A stretch of DNA of 41,799 nt from NCBI GenBank assembly GCA_947632605.1, contig CANRPX010000013.1:1-41799 (forward strand), in the 5' to 3' direction. A model generated the notes under the pieces. The model was not told the origin of the DNA and made no database searches. It worked only from the letters and a program-made list of their open reading frames with translations. Origin of the DNA: an uncultured Clostridia bacterium. Its GTDB lineage: Bacteria; Bacillota; Clostridia; TANB77; CAG-508. This document shows positions 1 through 7,471 of this stretch, piece by piece; positions within the stretch are counted from its first letter, which is position 1, and every line of letters starts with the position of its first letter. Position numbers and translations under genes: made by a program.

Positions 1-102
1 TAATTATAAAAGTACCAACGAAATCTTAAGTGAAATATGTGCATAATAAACCGGAAATTTATTATTGCCATTTATAAAAATATTTTCTTAAGTTAAAAAA
101 TA

Positions 103-131
103 TTGAATTTTTTATATATTAATTATATAAT
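103..131 (+). promoter_or_regulatory. Sigma-A-type promoter of the pilin-like gene
   Basis: Minus-35 TTGAAT (103-108), a 17-base spacer and a perfect minus-10 TATAAT (126-131). A TTG codon in frame with the next gene sits in the minus-35 box itself, so it cannot be the start codon; this fixes translation start at ATG 163. Bases 1-102 show no gene that I can support. Confidence 0.75.
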
Positions 132-162
132 CTTATTGAAAATAAAGCTAAAGGAGAAAAAT

Positions 163-684
163 ATGAAAAAAGATAATGGATTTTCAGCAATTGGGTTAAT
201 CATAACAATCATTATACTTTTGATTTTAGTAGTAGTTGCTATTCACTTCTTATTTGGAAAAGATGGTGTTATAAACAAACTTAAAAATGAAGATACTGAA
301 TACAACAAAACAGAAGTGGTAGAACAAATAAATTTAATAATAAAACAAAAATATTTTGGTGATTCTAAATATGCATTAGAAAACAAAAAAGATATTAATG
401 AAATTTATAATGAAACAACTTTATTTCAATATTTATTAGAAAATAATTATATTGAAGAATTAAAAGATGTAAATGATAATGTAATTGCAAATCAATATTT
501 TATTAACACAGAAAATCTAAATGGTGATATTGTTTCTTATGAAGTTAAAGAAAATGGTTCAGAAGGAAACGGAACAAAAGTATTCAAAATAAAGAAAATA
601 GAAGAAAAATATATGATTTATTTTGTTGATAAATATGGTAAAGAAGAAGAATTAGGAGAATTAATAATAAAACCAGAATTATAA
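163..684 (+). CDS. Type IV pilin-like (pseudopilin) protein
   Basis: A 173-residue protein. It opens with a short basic leader (MKKDNG) followed by FSAIGL and an unbroken hydrophobic helix to about residue 30. This matches a class III prepilin signal with cleavage expected between Gly6 and Phe7. The glutamate normally at mature position 5 is absent (Gly11 is there). The helix is followed by a charged turn and a lysine/glutamate-rich soluble domain with no family I recognise. ATG 163 is preceded by AAAGGAG and lies downstream of its own promoter. No pilus assembly genes are in view, so processing and export would need a peptidase encoded elsewhere. It may be a minor pilin or simply a membrane-anchored protein of the pseudopilin-like kind common in gut clostridia. 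Confidence 0.6.
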   Translation: MKKDNGFSAIGLIITIIILLILVVVAIHFLFGKDGVINKLKNEDTEYNKTEVVEQINLIIKQKYFGDSKYALENKKDINEIYNETTLFQYLLENNYIEELKDVNDNVIANQYFINTENLNGDIVSYEVKENGSEGNGTKVFKIKKIEEKYMIYFVDKYGKEEELGELIIKPEL

Positions 685-712
685 AAATTGGCTTATCAAA
701 AGCCAATTTTTT
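684..712 (+). terminator. Intrinsic terminator after the pilin-like gene
   Basis: Inverted repeat AATTGGCTT/AAGCCAATT (stem about 686-694 with 700-708, five-base loop) running into six Ts. It begins at the last base of the upstream stop codon. A possible TTG start at 688 for the next gene lies inside this stem and is therefore rejected. Confidence 0.75.
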
Positions 713-732
713 GTATAGAAATGGAGCATTTA

Positions 733-2352
733 ATGTTGTTTATTATAATATCAGTCATTGAAATTATAGGAATATTGTTATTAGCTAATGATGTAATGTT
801 TAATAAAAGAAGAAATAAATATTTGAAAGTTCTAGAGTTAATTGTGCTTTTTGGACTTTTATATTATTTATTTATGAGTTCAACATCATTCATAATTAAA
901 AAAAATAATACTGAAAAACAAATAAAAGAACAATTAAATAATATAGGAAAATTTGATTCTACAATGGTTGAATATGATTTAAACGGAAATCCTATAAAAA
1001 CTACAACAATTGGAGAATATTTATATAATCATTTTGTTTATGATGTTTTTGATGCACATACTAATATATCAAACTCAGAATATTTAAAAAATAATATAAT
1101 AGTTATAGTGGTTGCATCAATATATTTTGTATATTGGATTTTATTACTTTTATTATTTGAAAAAGAAGAAGTAAGTGGATACAAGATAGTTGAAGATGAA
1201 AAACTATTTGAAAAATACAATCCTTTAATTGCTGCTTGTATAGCTCAAAATAGAAATATTATGTGTAGAGATGTTGTAGCAGTAATTTTAAATTTAATAG
1301 ACAAGAAAAAAATTAATTTAAGAATTGTTCCAGATGAAACTTCAAAAGATATAGGATATAGATATATGATTTCAGAAAATAAAGAAAGCAATATACGTAT
1401 TGACATGATTGAATCATATATATTTGATTGGATTTTTGAAGAGGTTAAAAATTATGAGAAAGGGATTATAAATTGCAATTATATTAGTAAATCTGAAGAA
1501 GGAGAAATTGAAATAGATTTTGTAAAAAGACTTACAGAGATTTCTAAATCAGAAGATTCTTATGGTATTTTAAAAGAATTAAATTATAATGTAAATAAAA
1601 GATTAAACAATATTGGAGCAAATAAAGAATCTGTTCCATTTGGCTTAAAAGCATTTAATAATCTTCTTATTCTTATAAGTATTATACTTGTTGCAAATCA
1701 TATTTTAAAAAATGGAATGGATTTAAGTATAACGAATTTAGAAGTAATATATGTAATGTTCATTATGATATTTGCAATTACAATTTTGCCTTTAATTTAT
1801 ATACTTTCTTTAGTATGTATTGAATTTATAAGAACTATATTTAGAGTTCTGGGGCAAGTAACAGAAGGCTATTCAGGAAGAAGATTAATAGCAAAAGCTG
1901 TTTCTATTATTTTAGCAACACTAATACTTATAGTAATTTATGCTATTTTTGCAAAAGACTATTATATTATTTATGATATTTTATTATTAGGAATTACTTG
2001 TTTAATTATATTTACAGATGATTATATGTTAAAACATGATCCAGAAATCTTGAATGATTTTTATAATTTAAGAAGAATAGAAAAGAAATTAAATGATTAT
2101 TCTCTAATGAAAGAAGAAAACATAGAATATTCAAAACTTTGGGAACATTATTATTCTTATGCAGTTGCATTTGGAATTCCAAATCCTGTTAATGAAGAAA
2201 TAGGAACAATTTATGATAAAGCACAAATTATAACAAAACCAAATTTGGAATCTGTTTTTTATGTTTGCAAAAGTTATTTAGAAGTTATGTGGGATATGGA
2301 ATTTTTTGAAACCAAATCTAAAATTGATTTAGCAAAATATATTAAATTTTAA
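733..2352 (+). CDS. DUF2207-type membrane protein
   Basis: A 539-residue protein with predicted membrane helices near residues 1-18, 33-52, 121-141, 309-326, 337-364, 389-407 and 411-428. The cytoplasmic part carries the DUF2207 signature block LWEHYYSYAVAFGI (469-482) and an earlier segment typical of the family (NPLIAACIAQNRNIMCRDVV, 163-182). The large extracytoplasmic domain that normally precedes these in DUF2207 proteins is much reduced, to about residues 53-120. ATG 733 was chosen because GGAG stands six bases upstream and the longer alternative begins inside a terminator hairpin. No promoter is visible between that terminator and the gene, so expression may depend on readthrough. Function of the family is unknown; LemA and DUF3137 proteins, which often accompany it, are encoded at 12252-13739. 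Confidence 0.7.
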   Translation: MLFIIISVIEIIGILLLANDVMFNKRRNKYLKVLELIVLFGLLYYLFMSSTSFIIKKNNTEKQIKEQLNNIGKFDSTMVEYDLNGNPIKTTTIGEYLYNHFVYDVFDAHTNISNSEYLKNNIIVIVVASIYFVYWILLLLLFEKEEVSGYKIVEDEKLFEKYNPLIAACIAQNRNIMCRDVVAVILNLIDKKKINLRIVPDETSKDIGYRYMISENKESNIRIDMIESYIFDWIFEEVKNYEKGIINCNYISKSEEGEIEIDFVKRLTEISKSEDSYGILKELNYNVNKRLNNIGANKESVPFGLKAFNNLLILISIILVANHILKNGMDLSITNLEVIYVMFIMIFAITILPLIYILSLVCIEFIRTIFRVLGQVTEGYSGRRLIAKAVSIILATLILIVIYAIFAKDYYIIYDILLLGITCLIIFTDDYMLKHDPEILNDFYNLRRIEKKLNDYSLMKEENIEYSKLWEHYYSYAVAFGIPNPVNEEIGTIYDKAQIITKPNLESVFYVCKSYLEVMWDMEFFETKSKIDLAKYIKF

Positions 2353-2369
2353 AATAATTTGAAAATAAA

Positions 2370-2404
2370 AAATGCACTTCAGTAAGAGAAGTGCATTTAT
2401 TTTG
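2370..2404. terminator. Bidirectional terminator between convergent genes
   Basis: AAATGCACTTC (2370-2380) pairs with GAAGTGCATTT (2388-2398) around a seven-base loop. A T-rich tail follows on the + strand, and an A-rich run on the other side gives a T-rich tail on the - strand. It can end both the DUF2207 gene and the convergent phosphoribosyltransferase gene. Confidence 0.8.
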
Positions 2405-2410
2405 CTTTTA

Positions 2411-3286
2411 TTAGAATTTAAGATTTAATCCATAAATATTTTGTTCAATTAAAGTATGAACTCTTTTTTGAGTTCTAGAATTATCTGATTTTAGAGAATC
2501 TTCTATAAATTCAGGATGTGCCAATAAGAATTTTTTCATTGAACCATCTGGATCCTTTTTAAAGTTTCTTAACATTTCCAATTGTTTCTCATTTATAATG
2601 TCTAATTCTAAAGCTTTTTGGAATAGAAAATCATCAACTTGTAATAATGATAAAACTTTAATACCTTCATCAGATAAAACCTCAGTTCCACCTTCTACTC
2701 TATCAACTGCAAATAAAGTCCATAAAATATTAGATCCTAAATTTTTTATTGCAGGAATCCAAGCTCTAGTAAAACTAGAAGATTTATTTAAAAGGTCTGC
2801 AACATGTAAGAATTTTTTGTTTTCAATTCTTTTAGAATTTGCATTTTCAGAAAAATCAAAGTTACTTTCAACAGTAGATAAATCTTTATATATTGTTATA
2901 TGTGGCTTTTTTAGAAGGTAAGCAACGATATTAGAAAAATACCAATCTCTTCTTTCACCACCAGAAATATAATCAATTTCATCTAGATTTATATTTGATT
3001 TTATGCATTCAATCATACTATCAATTACAAATTTATATGTTGAATTTTCATTATAATGTTCTAATGTTTTAGCAAAAATGTGACTAGGAATATTAACTTT
3101 GTCTTCATTTTCTAACTCACTATCAATAAAAGATAATAAGTTTTTTGAATCTTCTTCACTTCCATATAAGTAATCTGCATTAACAAAATATGGACCAATT
3201 TTTCCTGAAGTATACCAAAAAGGAGTATTTTCTGGTGCAATTTTAAATGCAGTTGTTTCAAAAAATAATGACATTAAGTCTTTCAT
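2411..3286 (-). CDS. pyrE: Atypical orotate phosphoribosyltransferase
   Basis: A 291-residue protein of the long, divergent clostridial family annotated as orotate phosphoribosyltransferase, which joins orotate to PRPP to form OMP. Near the N-terminus FWYTSGKIGPYF takes the place of the canonical orotate loop. GGERRDWYFS (about 108-117) and a KPHITIYKDL strand follow the usual PRTase core order. The segment that should be the PRPP loop reads HVADLLNKSSSFTRAW, with no acidic pair followed by TTGG. It ends with VDRVEGG, a helical region and a C-terminal extension beyond normal PyrE (about 200-215 residues). ATG has GGAGG seven bases upstream. It faces uraA and the pyr operon, and no ordinary pyrE is in the window, which supports this role. 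Activity is inferred; because of the altered PRPP loop a regulatory or other PRTase role is possible. Confidence 0.7.
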   Translation of the reverse strand: MKDLMSLFFETTAFKIAPENTPFWYTSGKIGPYFVNADYLYGSEEDSKNLLSFIDSELENEDKVNIPSHIFAKTLEHYNENSTYKFVIDSMIECIKSNINLDEIDYISGGERRDWYFSNIVAYLLKKPHITIYKDLSTVESNFDFSENANSKRIENKKFLHVADLLNKSSSFTRAWIPAIKNLGSNILWTLFAVDRVEGGTEVLSDEGIKVLSLLQVDDFLFQKALELDIINEKQLEMLRNFKKDPDGSMKKFLLAHPEFIEDSLKSDNSRTQKRVHTLIEQNIYGLNLKF

Positions 3287-3316
3287 AACAAAACCTCCAA
3301 AATAATTTCTTTTAAT

Positions 3317-3345
3317 ATAATATAAATTAAAAAATAAATAGTCAA
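3317..3345 (-). promoter_or_regulatory. Promoter of the orotate phosphoribosyltransferase-like gene
   Basis: Read on the - strand: minus-35 TTGACT (3345-3340), a 17-base spacer and minus-10 TATTAT (3322-3317). It is about 30 bases from the divergent uraA promoter, so the two genes share one control region. Confidence 0.75.
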
Positions 3346-3374
3346 GAGAAAATTAAATTATTTTAAAACGATAC

Positions 3375-3403
3375 TTGATTTTTAAAAGATGTTATGCTAT
3401 TAT
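3375..3403 (+). promoter_or_regulatory. Promoter of the uraA leader
   Basis: Minus-35 TTGATT (3375-3380), a 17-base spacer and minus-10 TATTAT (3398-3403) preceded by an extended TG element (TGC). Transcription should begin near 3410, giving a leader of roughly 190 bases before uraA. Confidence 0.75.
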
Positions 3404-3422
3404 TCTTTCAGGTGTATAAATT

Positions 3423-3530
3423 ATGGGATGTTGGAATTTAAAAAAATTGAAGAGTTCATTTTTGAGTACTAAATCAAATTGTACTTCTATTTTTAATTTC
3501 CTTTTAAAAAATATTTGTTATTGGAACTAA
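3423..3530 (+). CDS. Putative 35-residue leader peptide of uraA
   Basis: A small ORF starting MGCWNLKKLK, with AGGTG eight bases before its ATG. It is rich in U-heavy codons. Its TAA stop (3528-3530) lies inside the left arm of the terminator hairpin at 3523-3558. A ribosome finishing this ORF would cover the hairpin arm and prevent termination. The peptide itself resembles nothing I know; its position, not its product, suggests the role. It could be a chance ORF, since conservation cannot be checked here. Confidence 0.5.
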   Translation: MGCWNLKKLKSSFLSTKSNCTSIFNFLLKNICYWN

Positions 3531-3558
3531 GTGTTTTTGTGCTTGGTTCTATTTTTTT
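3523..3558 (+). terminator. uraA: Attenuator upstream of uraA
   Basis: GGAACTAAGTG (3523-3533) pairs with TGCTTGGTTCT (3540-3550), including G-U pairs, followed by A and seven Ts. It stands between the promoter and the coding region, so it must be bypassed for uraA expression. The 40 bases before it are strongly U-rich, where RNA polymerase would slow when UTP is scarce. No PyrR-binding consensus or purine riboswitch core is visible in the leader. Confidence 0.7.
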
Positions 3559-3597
3559 GTTTCATAATTTATATAAATTATATTTAGGGGGAGAAAA

Positions 3598-5082
3598 ATG
3601 GAAGAGAAAAAATTACTACTAGACGTAAATGAAAAGCCAGAAATCTGGAAATGGATTATCTTAGCTATTCAACATGTATTTGCAATGTTTGGTGCTACAA
3701 TTTTAGTACCAATAACTGTTAATGCAGCAGCAGGTGCAGAGGTTATTTCAATACCAGTTGCATTAGTTGCATCAGGAATAGGAACATTGATATACATACT
3801 TTGTACAAAAGCTAAATCACCAGTTTATCTTGGAAGTTCTTTCGCTTTTATAGCTCCAATTGCGGCAGCTTATATAAAAGGTGGAGTTTCAGGAGCAATG
3901 ACAGGAATTATGGTAGTTGGTCTTATCTATGTTGTTGTAGCAATACTAATTAAATTTGTTGGTAAAAACTGGTTAGATAAAATTTTACCACCAGTAGTTA
4001 TAGGCCCAATGATTATGATTATTGGTTTAGGATTAGCACCTACTGCTATTTCATCAATTGGATTAAATGCAGAAGTTATTGAATGGAAAGGTGTTATAGT
4101 AGCACTTATTACATTTTTAGTAACTGCAATTGTAATGGTTAGAGGAAAAGGATTCTTAAAAATAGTACCTTTTTTAGTAGGTATAGTAACAGGTTATATT
4201 TCAGCTGTTGTTTTAGGATTAGTTGATTTTACACCAGTTGCACAAGCTACATTCTTTAGTATGCCAAACTTTATGATACCATTTTTAAGTTATACTCCAA
4301 ACTTTGGTGCTTTACTTACAATAGCTCCAATTGCTTTAGTAACAATGGCAGAACACATTGGAGATCATACAGCACTTAGTGCAATTATAGGAAAAGATCT
4401 TTTAAAAGATCCAGGACTAGACAGAACACTTTTAGGAGATGGTTTAGCAACATTTGTAGCTGGTTTAATTGGTGGACCTGCAAACACAACTTATGGAGAA
4501 AATACATCAGTTGTTGGTATGACAAAAGTTGCTTCTGTTTGGGTAATTGGATTAGCAGCAATAATTGCTATTCTTTTAGGATTTTTAGGAAAATTCACAG
4601 CTTTAGTTTCTACAATTCCATCTTGCGTTCTTGGAGGAGTTTCATTACTTCTTTATGGATTTATAGCAGTTAATGGATTAAAAGTTTTAATTCAAAATCA
4701 AATAGATTTTGGTAAATCTAAAAATGTTGTTGTAGCATCTACAATGCTTGTTTTAGGGTTAGGTGGAGCTGCTATATCAATAATACATGGAGATTTATCA
4801 GTTACAATCTCAGGTATGAGTTTAGCAGCAGTAATTGGTATATTAATTAATCTTTTCTTACCAGATGAAGTAGAAGCAACAACAGAAGAAAAAGTAGATA
4901 ATAAAAAAGCTAGCAAAGCTAATAAATCAGATATAAAATCTGAAATTAAAAAAGAATTAAAAGAAGAACTTAAAAAAGAAATTAAAGAAGAATTGAAAAA
5001 AGAATTAAAAAATGAGTTATCTAATAAAACAGAAGATTCAGAAAGTAAAAAAGATAATAAGAAAAAATCTAAGAAAAAATAG
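3598..5082 (+). CDS. uraA: Uracil permease (UraA, NCS2 family)
   Basis: A 494-residue membrane transporter that imports uracil, probably with protons. QHVFAMFGATILVP (25-38) is the family opening. MAEHIGDH (250-257) and NTTYGENTSV (296-305) carry the substrate-binding glutamates, here Glu252 and Glu301, in the form typical of uracil rather than xanthine permeases. A fourteen-helix core ends near residue 424. A cytosolic tail of about 70 residues follows, built almost only of Lys, Glu and Leu in a repeating KKELKEEL pattern, which is not usual for the family and is probably a long charged helix. ATG has AGGGGGAG upstream. The gene stands between the phosphoribosyltransferase gene and the pyr operon and is governed by a leader with an attenuator. 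Confidence 0.92.
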   Translation: MEEKKLLLDVNEKPEIWKWIILAIQHVFAMFGATILVPITVNAAAGAEVISIPVALVASGIGTLIYILCTKAKSPVYLGSSFAFIAPIAAAYIKGGVSGAMTGIMVVGLIYVVVAILIKFVGKNWLDKILPPVVIGPMIMIIGLGLAPTAISSIGLNAEVIEWKGVIVALITFLVTAIVMVRGKGFLKIVPFLVGIVTGYISAVVLGLVDFTPVAQATFFSMPNFMIPFLSYTPNFGALLTIAPIALVTMAEHIGDHTALSAIIGKDLLKDPGLDRTLLGDGLATFVAGLIGGPANTTYGENTSVVGMTKVASVWVIGLAAIIAILLGFLGKFTALVSTIPSCVLGGVSLLLYGFIAVNGLKVLIQNQIDFGKSKNVVVASTMLVLGLGGAAISIIHGDLSVTISGMSLAAVIGILINLFLPDEVEATTEEKVDNKKASKANKSDIKSEIKKELKEELKKEIKEELKKELKNELSNKTEDSESKKDNKKKSKKK

Positions 5083-5104
5083 AATAAATTAAGAAATTTA
5101 TTTT

Positions 5105-5157
5105 AAAAAGCGAATTCAAATTATTGTAATAAAAATTTGAGTTCGCTTTATTTTATT
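5105..5157 (+). terminator. Terminator after uraA
   Basis: AAAGCGAATTCAAATT pairs with AATTTGAGTTCGCTTT (one bulge) across an AT-rich loop and is followed by TATTTTATTT. It separates uraA from the pyrC operon. Confidence 0.75.
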
Positions 5158-5184
5158 TAACCTTAAAAAATACTTCTTATTATA

Positions 5185-5213
5185 TTGAAAAATAAAGCTA
5201 TAAATGATAAAAT
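5185..5213 (+). promoter_or_regulatory. Promoter of the pyrC operon
   Basis: Minus-35 TTGAAA (5185-5190), a 17-base spacer and minus-10 TAAAAT (5208-5213) with an extended TGA element. The start point should fall at A5220 or A5221, so the RNA would begin AAUUUUUAGG or AUUUUUAGG. Such an A-then-U tract at position +2 or +3 is the kind that allows UTP-dependent slippage at some pyrimidine promoters. The leader before the ribosome site is only a few bases long, leaving no room for an attenuator. Confidence 0.65.
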
Positions 5214-5239
5214 AAAAAAAATTTTTAGGAGGAAAAATA

Positions 5240-6511
5240 ATGAATACATTATTAAAAAATGGAATTGTAATTGACTATGCTAGTAGAACAGAAAAAAAAT
5301 TAGATATATTAATAGAAAATGACAGAATTTCAAAAATTGATGAAGAAATAGAAGAAGCAAATTGTCAAGTTATTGATTGTACAGGTTTATATATTATGCC
5401 AGGAATGATTGATATGCATTGCCATTTAAGAGAACCAGGAGGAGAGCATAAGGAAACAATCGAAACTGGCTCAAAGAGCGCTGTTAAAGGTGGGTTTACA
5501 ACTATTTGTCCTATGCCAAATACTAACCCAACACCAGATAGCGCTATTGTTTTGCAACAAATAATTAATGAAGCAAAAAGAGTGAATCTTCTAAATGTAC
5601 TTCCTTTTTCAAGTGTAACTAAAGGAGAAAAAGGACAAGAGTTAGTAGATTTTAAAGCACAATTAGAAGCAGGAGCAATTGCTTTCTCAGATGATGGTAT
5701 GCCAGTTGAAAATGCAGCAATGATAAGACAAGCAATGTTTGAAGCAAATAAATTAGGAAGTTTTGTATCAGAACATTGTGAAGAAAAATCAGTATCAAGT
5801 GGTGCAATAAATGCAGGACCAATTGCAGAAAAATTAGAAGTTGGTGGAGTATTACCAGAAGCAGAAGAAATAATGGCAGCAAGAGATATTGTAATTGCAG
5901 AAACTAATAATTTACATACACACATTTGCCACATAAGCACAAAAACATCAGTAGATATGATTAGAAGTGCAAAACAAAGAGGTGTAAAAGTTACTTGCGA
6001 AACATGCCCTCATTATTATAGCTTTACAGTAGAAGAAGTTTTGAATTCAGATGTAAATGCAAAAATGAATCCTCCTTTAAGAGAAGAAAAAGATAGATTA
6101 GCAATAATAGAAGGAATAAAAGATGGAACAATAGATTGTATAATAACAGACCACGCACCACATGCTGCGGATGAAAAAGCTAGAGGATTAGCAAAAGCTC
6201 CAAATGGAATAATTGGTTTTGAAACAGCATTACCAGCAACAATTACAAATTTAGTTGTTCCAGGTTATATATCTTATTTAGATATGGTTAGAGTAATGAG
6301 TTATAATCCAGCTAAATTATTAGGATTAGATAAAGGTGTTATAGCAGAAGGAAAAATTGCAGATTTGACTATATTTGATCCAAATGAAAAATATATTTAT
6401 ACAGAAGATATGATAGTATCAAAATCACATAATACACCATGGATTGGAAAAGAACTTAGAGGAAAAGTTGCATATACAGTAGTTGGTGGAAGAATTGTAT
6501 ACCAAAAATAA
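5240..6511 (+). CDS. pyrC: Dihydroorotase (class I)
   Basis: A 423-residue zinc amidohydrolase that cyclises N-carbamoyl-aspartate to dihydroorotate, the third step of UMP synthesis. Metal and active-site residues are visible in order: MHCHLREPG (59-67, His60 and His62), the DDGMPV loop with Asp151 and Asp152, SEHCEE (His179), HICHIST (His231) and TDHAPH (Asp304, His305). The length is normal for the class I enzyme. ATG follows AGGAGG. It is the first gene of a nine-gene same-strand run without internal terminators, so it probably sets expression of the whole operon. Confidence 0.95.
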   Translation: MNTLLKNGIVIDYASRTEKKLDILIENDRISKIDEEIEEANCQVIDCTGLYIMPGMIDMHCHLREPGGEHKETIETGSKSAVKGGFTTICPMPNTNPTPDSAIVLQQIINEAKRVNLLNVLPFSSVTKGEKGQELVDFKAQLEAGAIAFSDDGMPVENAAMIRQAMFEANKLGSFVSEHCEEKSVSSGAINAGPIAEKLEVGGVLPEAEEIMAARDIVIAETNNLHTHICHISTKTSVDMIRSAKQRGVKVTCETCPHYYSFTVEEVLNSDVNAKMNPPLREEKDRLAIIEGIKDGTIDCIITDHAPHAADEKARGLAKAPNGIIGFETALPATITNLVVPGYISYLDMVRVMSYNPAKLLGLDKGVIAEGKIADLTIFDPNEKYIYTEDMIVSKSHNTPWIGKELRGKVAYTVVGGRIVYQK

Positions 6512-6538
6512 TAAAGAGAGGATAATTAAAGAAGTAAT

Positions 6539-7468
6539 ATGAAAAATGCAATTGATATTTTAATAGATAAAATTAAAGAAACAAATAATCCAACAGTTAT
6601 GGGATTAGATCCAAGATATGAAATATTACCAGAATGTATAAAATCAAAATATGGAAAAGATATAAAAAGTGTTTGTGAAGGAATTTTAGAATATAATAAA
6701 GCATTAATTGATGCTACTTTTGATATAATTCCAGCTGTAAAACCACAAATAGCTTTTTACGAAATGTTTGGAACAGAAGGAATAAAATGCTTTAGAGAAA
6801 CTTGTAAACATGCTAAAGAAAAAGGAATGTTAGTTATAGCCGATATTAAAAGAGGAGATATTGGAACAACAGCTGCAGGGTATTCTAATGCATATTTAGG
6901 AAAAACTTTAATAGGTGAAAAAGAAGAAAGTCTTTATGATATAGATTTTGCAACTGTAAATCCTTATTTAGGAATAGATGGTGTTAAACCTTTTATAGAA
7001 GATTGTAAAAAATATAATAAAGGAATTTTTGTATTAGTAAAAACTTCAAATAAATCTTCAGGGGAATTACAAGATTTAAAATTAGAAGATGGAAAAACAA
7101 TTTATGAAAAGGTAGCAGAACTTGTTAATTCTTGGGGAGAAGAATTAGTAGGAGAATATGGATATAGCTCTGTATCTGCAGTTGTTGGAGCAACATATCC
7201 AATTCAATTAAAAGAGCTTCGTGAAATTATGCCTAAATCATATTTTTTAATTCCAGGTTATGGTGCTCAAGGTGGAAAAGCAGAAGATATAGCACTTGGT
7301 TTTAAAAATGAATTAGGCGGAATTGTTAATGCTTCAAGAAGTCTAATGTGTGCATATAAATCAGATAAGTGGAAAGATATATATAAAGATGAAGAATATG
7401 CAAAAGCAACTCGTGAAGAAGCACTTCGTATGAGAGATGAATTAAATTCATCAATAAAAGGGAGATAA
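6539..7468 (+). CDS. pyrF: Orotidine-5'-phosphate decarboxylase (type 2)
   Basis: A 309-residue enzyme making UMP from OMP. The type-2 family signature ADIKRGDIGTTA (101-112) supplies the catalytic Lys104 and Asp107. VMGLDPRYEILPE near the N-terminus and the IPGYGAQGG phosphate-binding loop near residue 240 are also typical. The length fits the type-2 group, longer than the 230-residue type 1 enzyme. It starts 28 bases after pyrC. The ribosome site is only moderate (an AAGAGAGG run further upstream, then AAAGAAG), so translation may be partly coupled to pyrC. Confidence 0.93.
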   Translation: MKNAIDILIDKIKETNNPTVMGLDPRYEILPECIKSKYGKDIKSVCEGILEYNKALIDATFDIIPAVKPQIAFYEMFGTEGIKCFRETCKHAKEKGMLVIADIKRGDIGTTAAGYSNAYLGKTLIGEKEESLYDIDFATVNPYLGIDGVKPFIEDCKKYNKGIFVLVKTSNKSSGELQDLKLEDGKTIYEKVAELVNSWGEELVGEYGYSSVSAVVGATYPIQLKELREIMPKSYFLIPGYGAQGGKAEDIALGFKNELGGIVNASRSLMCAYKSDKWKDIYKDEEYAKATREEALRMRDELNSSIKGR

Positions 7469-7471
7469 ATA

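Noticed and set aside
2598..2921. A 107-codon + strand frame across the orotate phosphoribosyltransferase-like gene.
   Set aside because: It is a shadow of the - strand gene, with no ribosome site and no family resemblance.
3360..3600. A purine, preQ1 or PRPP riboswitch, or a PyrR site, in the uraA leader.
   Set aside because: None of the conserved cores of these elements could be found.
5365..5940. A 191-codon open frame on the - strand inside pyrC.
   Set aside because: It is antisense to a fully supported dihydroorotase, has no ribosome site and a composition expected from the reverse of an A-rich coding strand.
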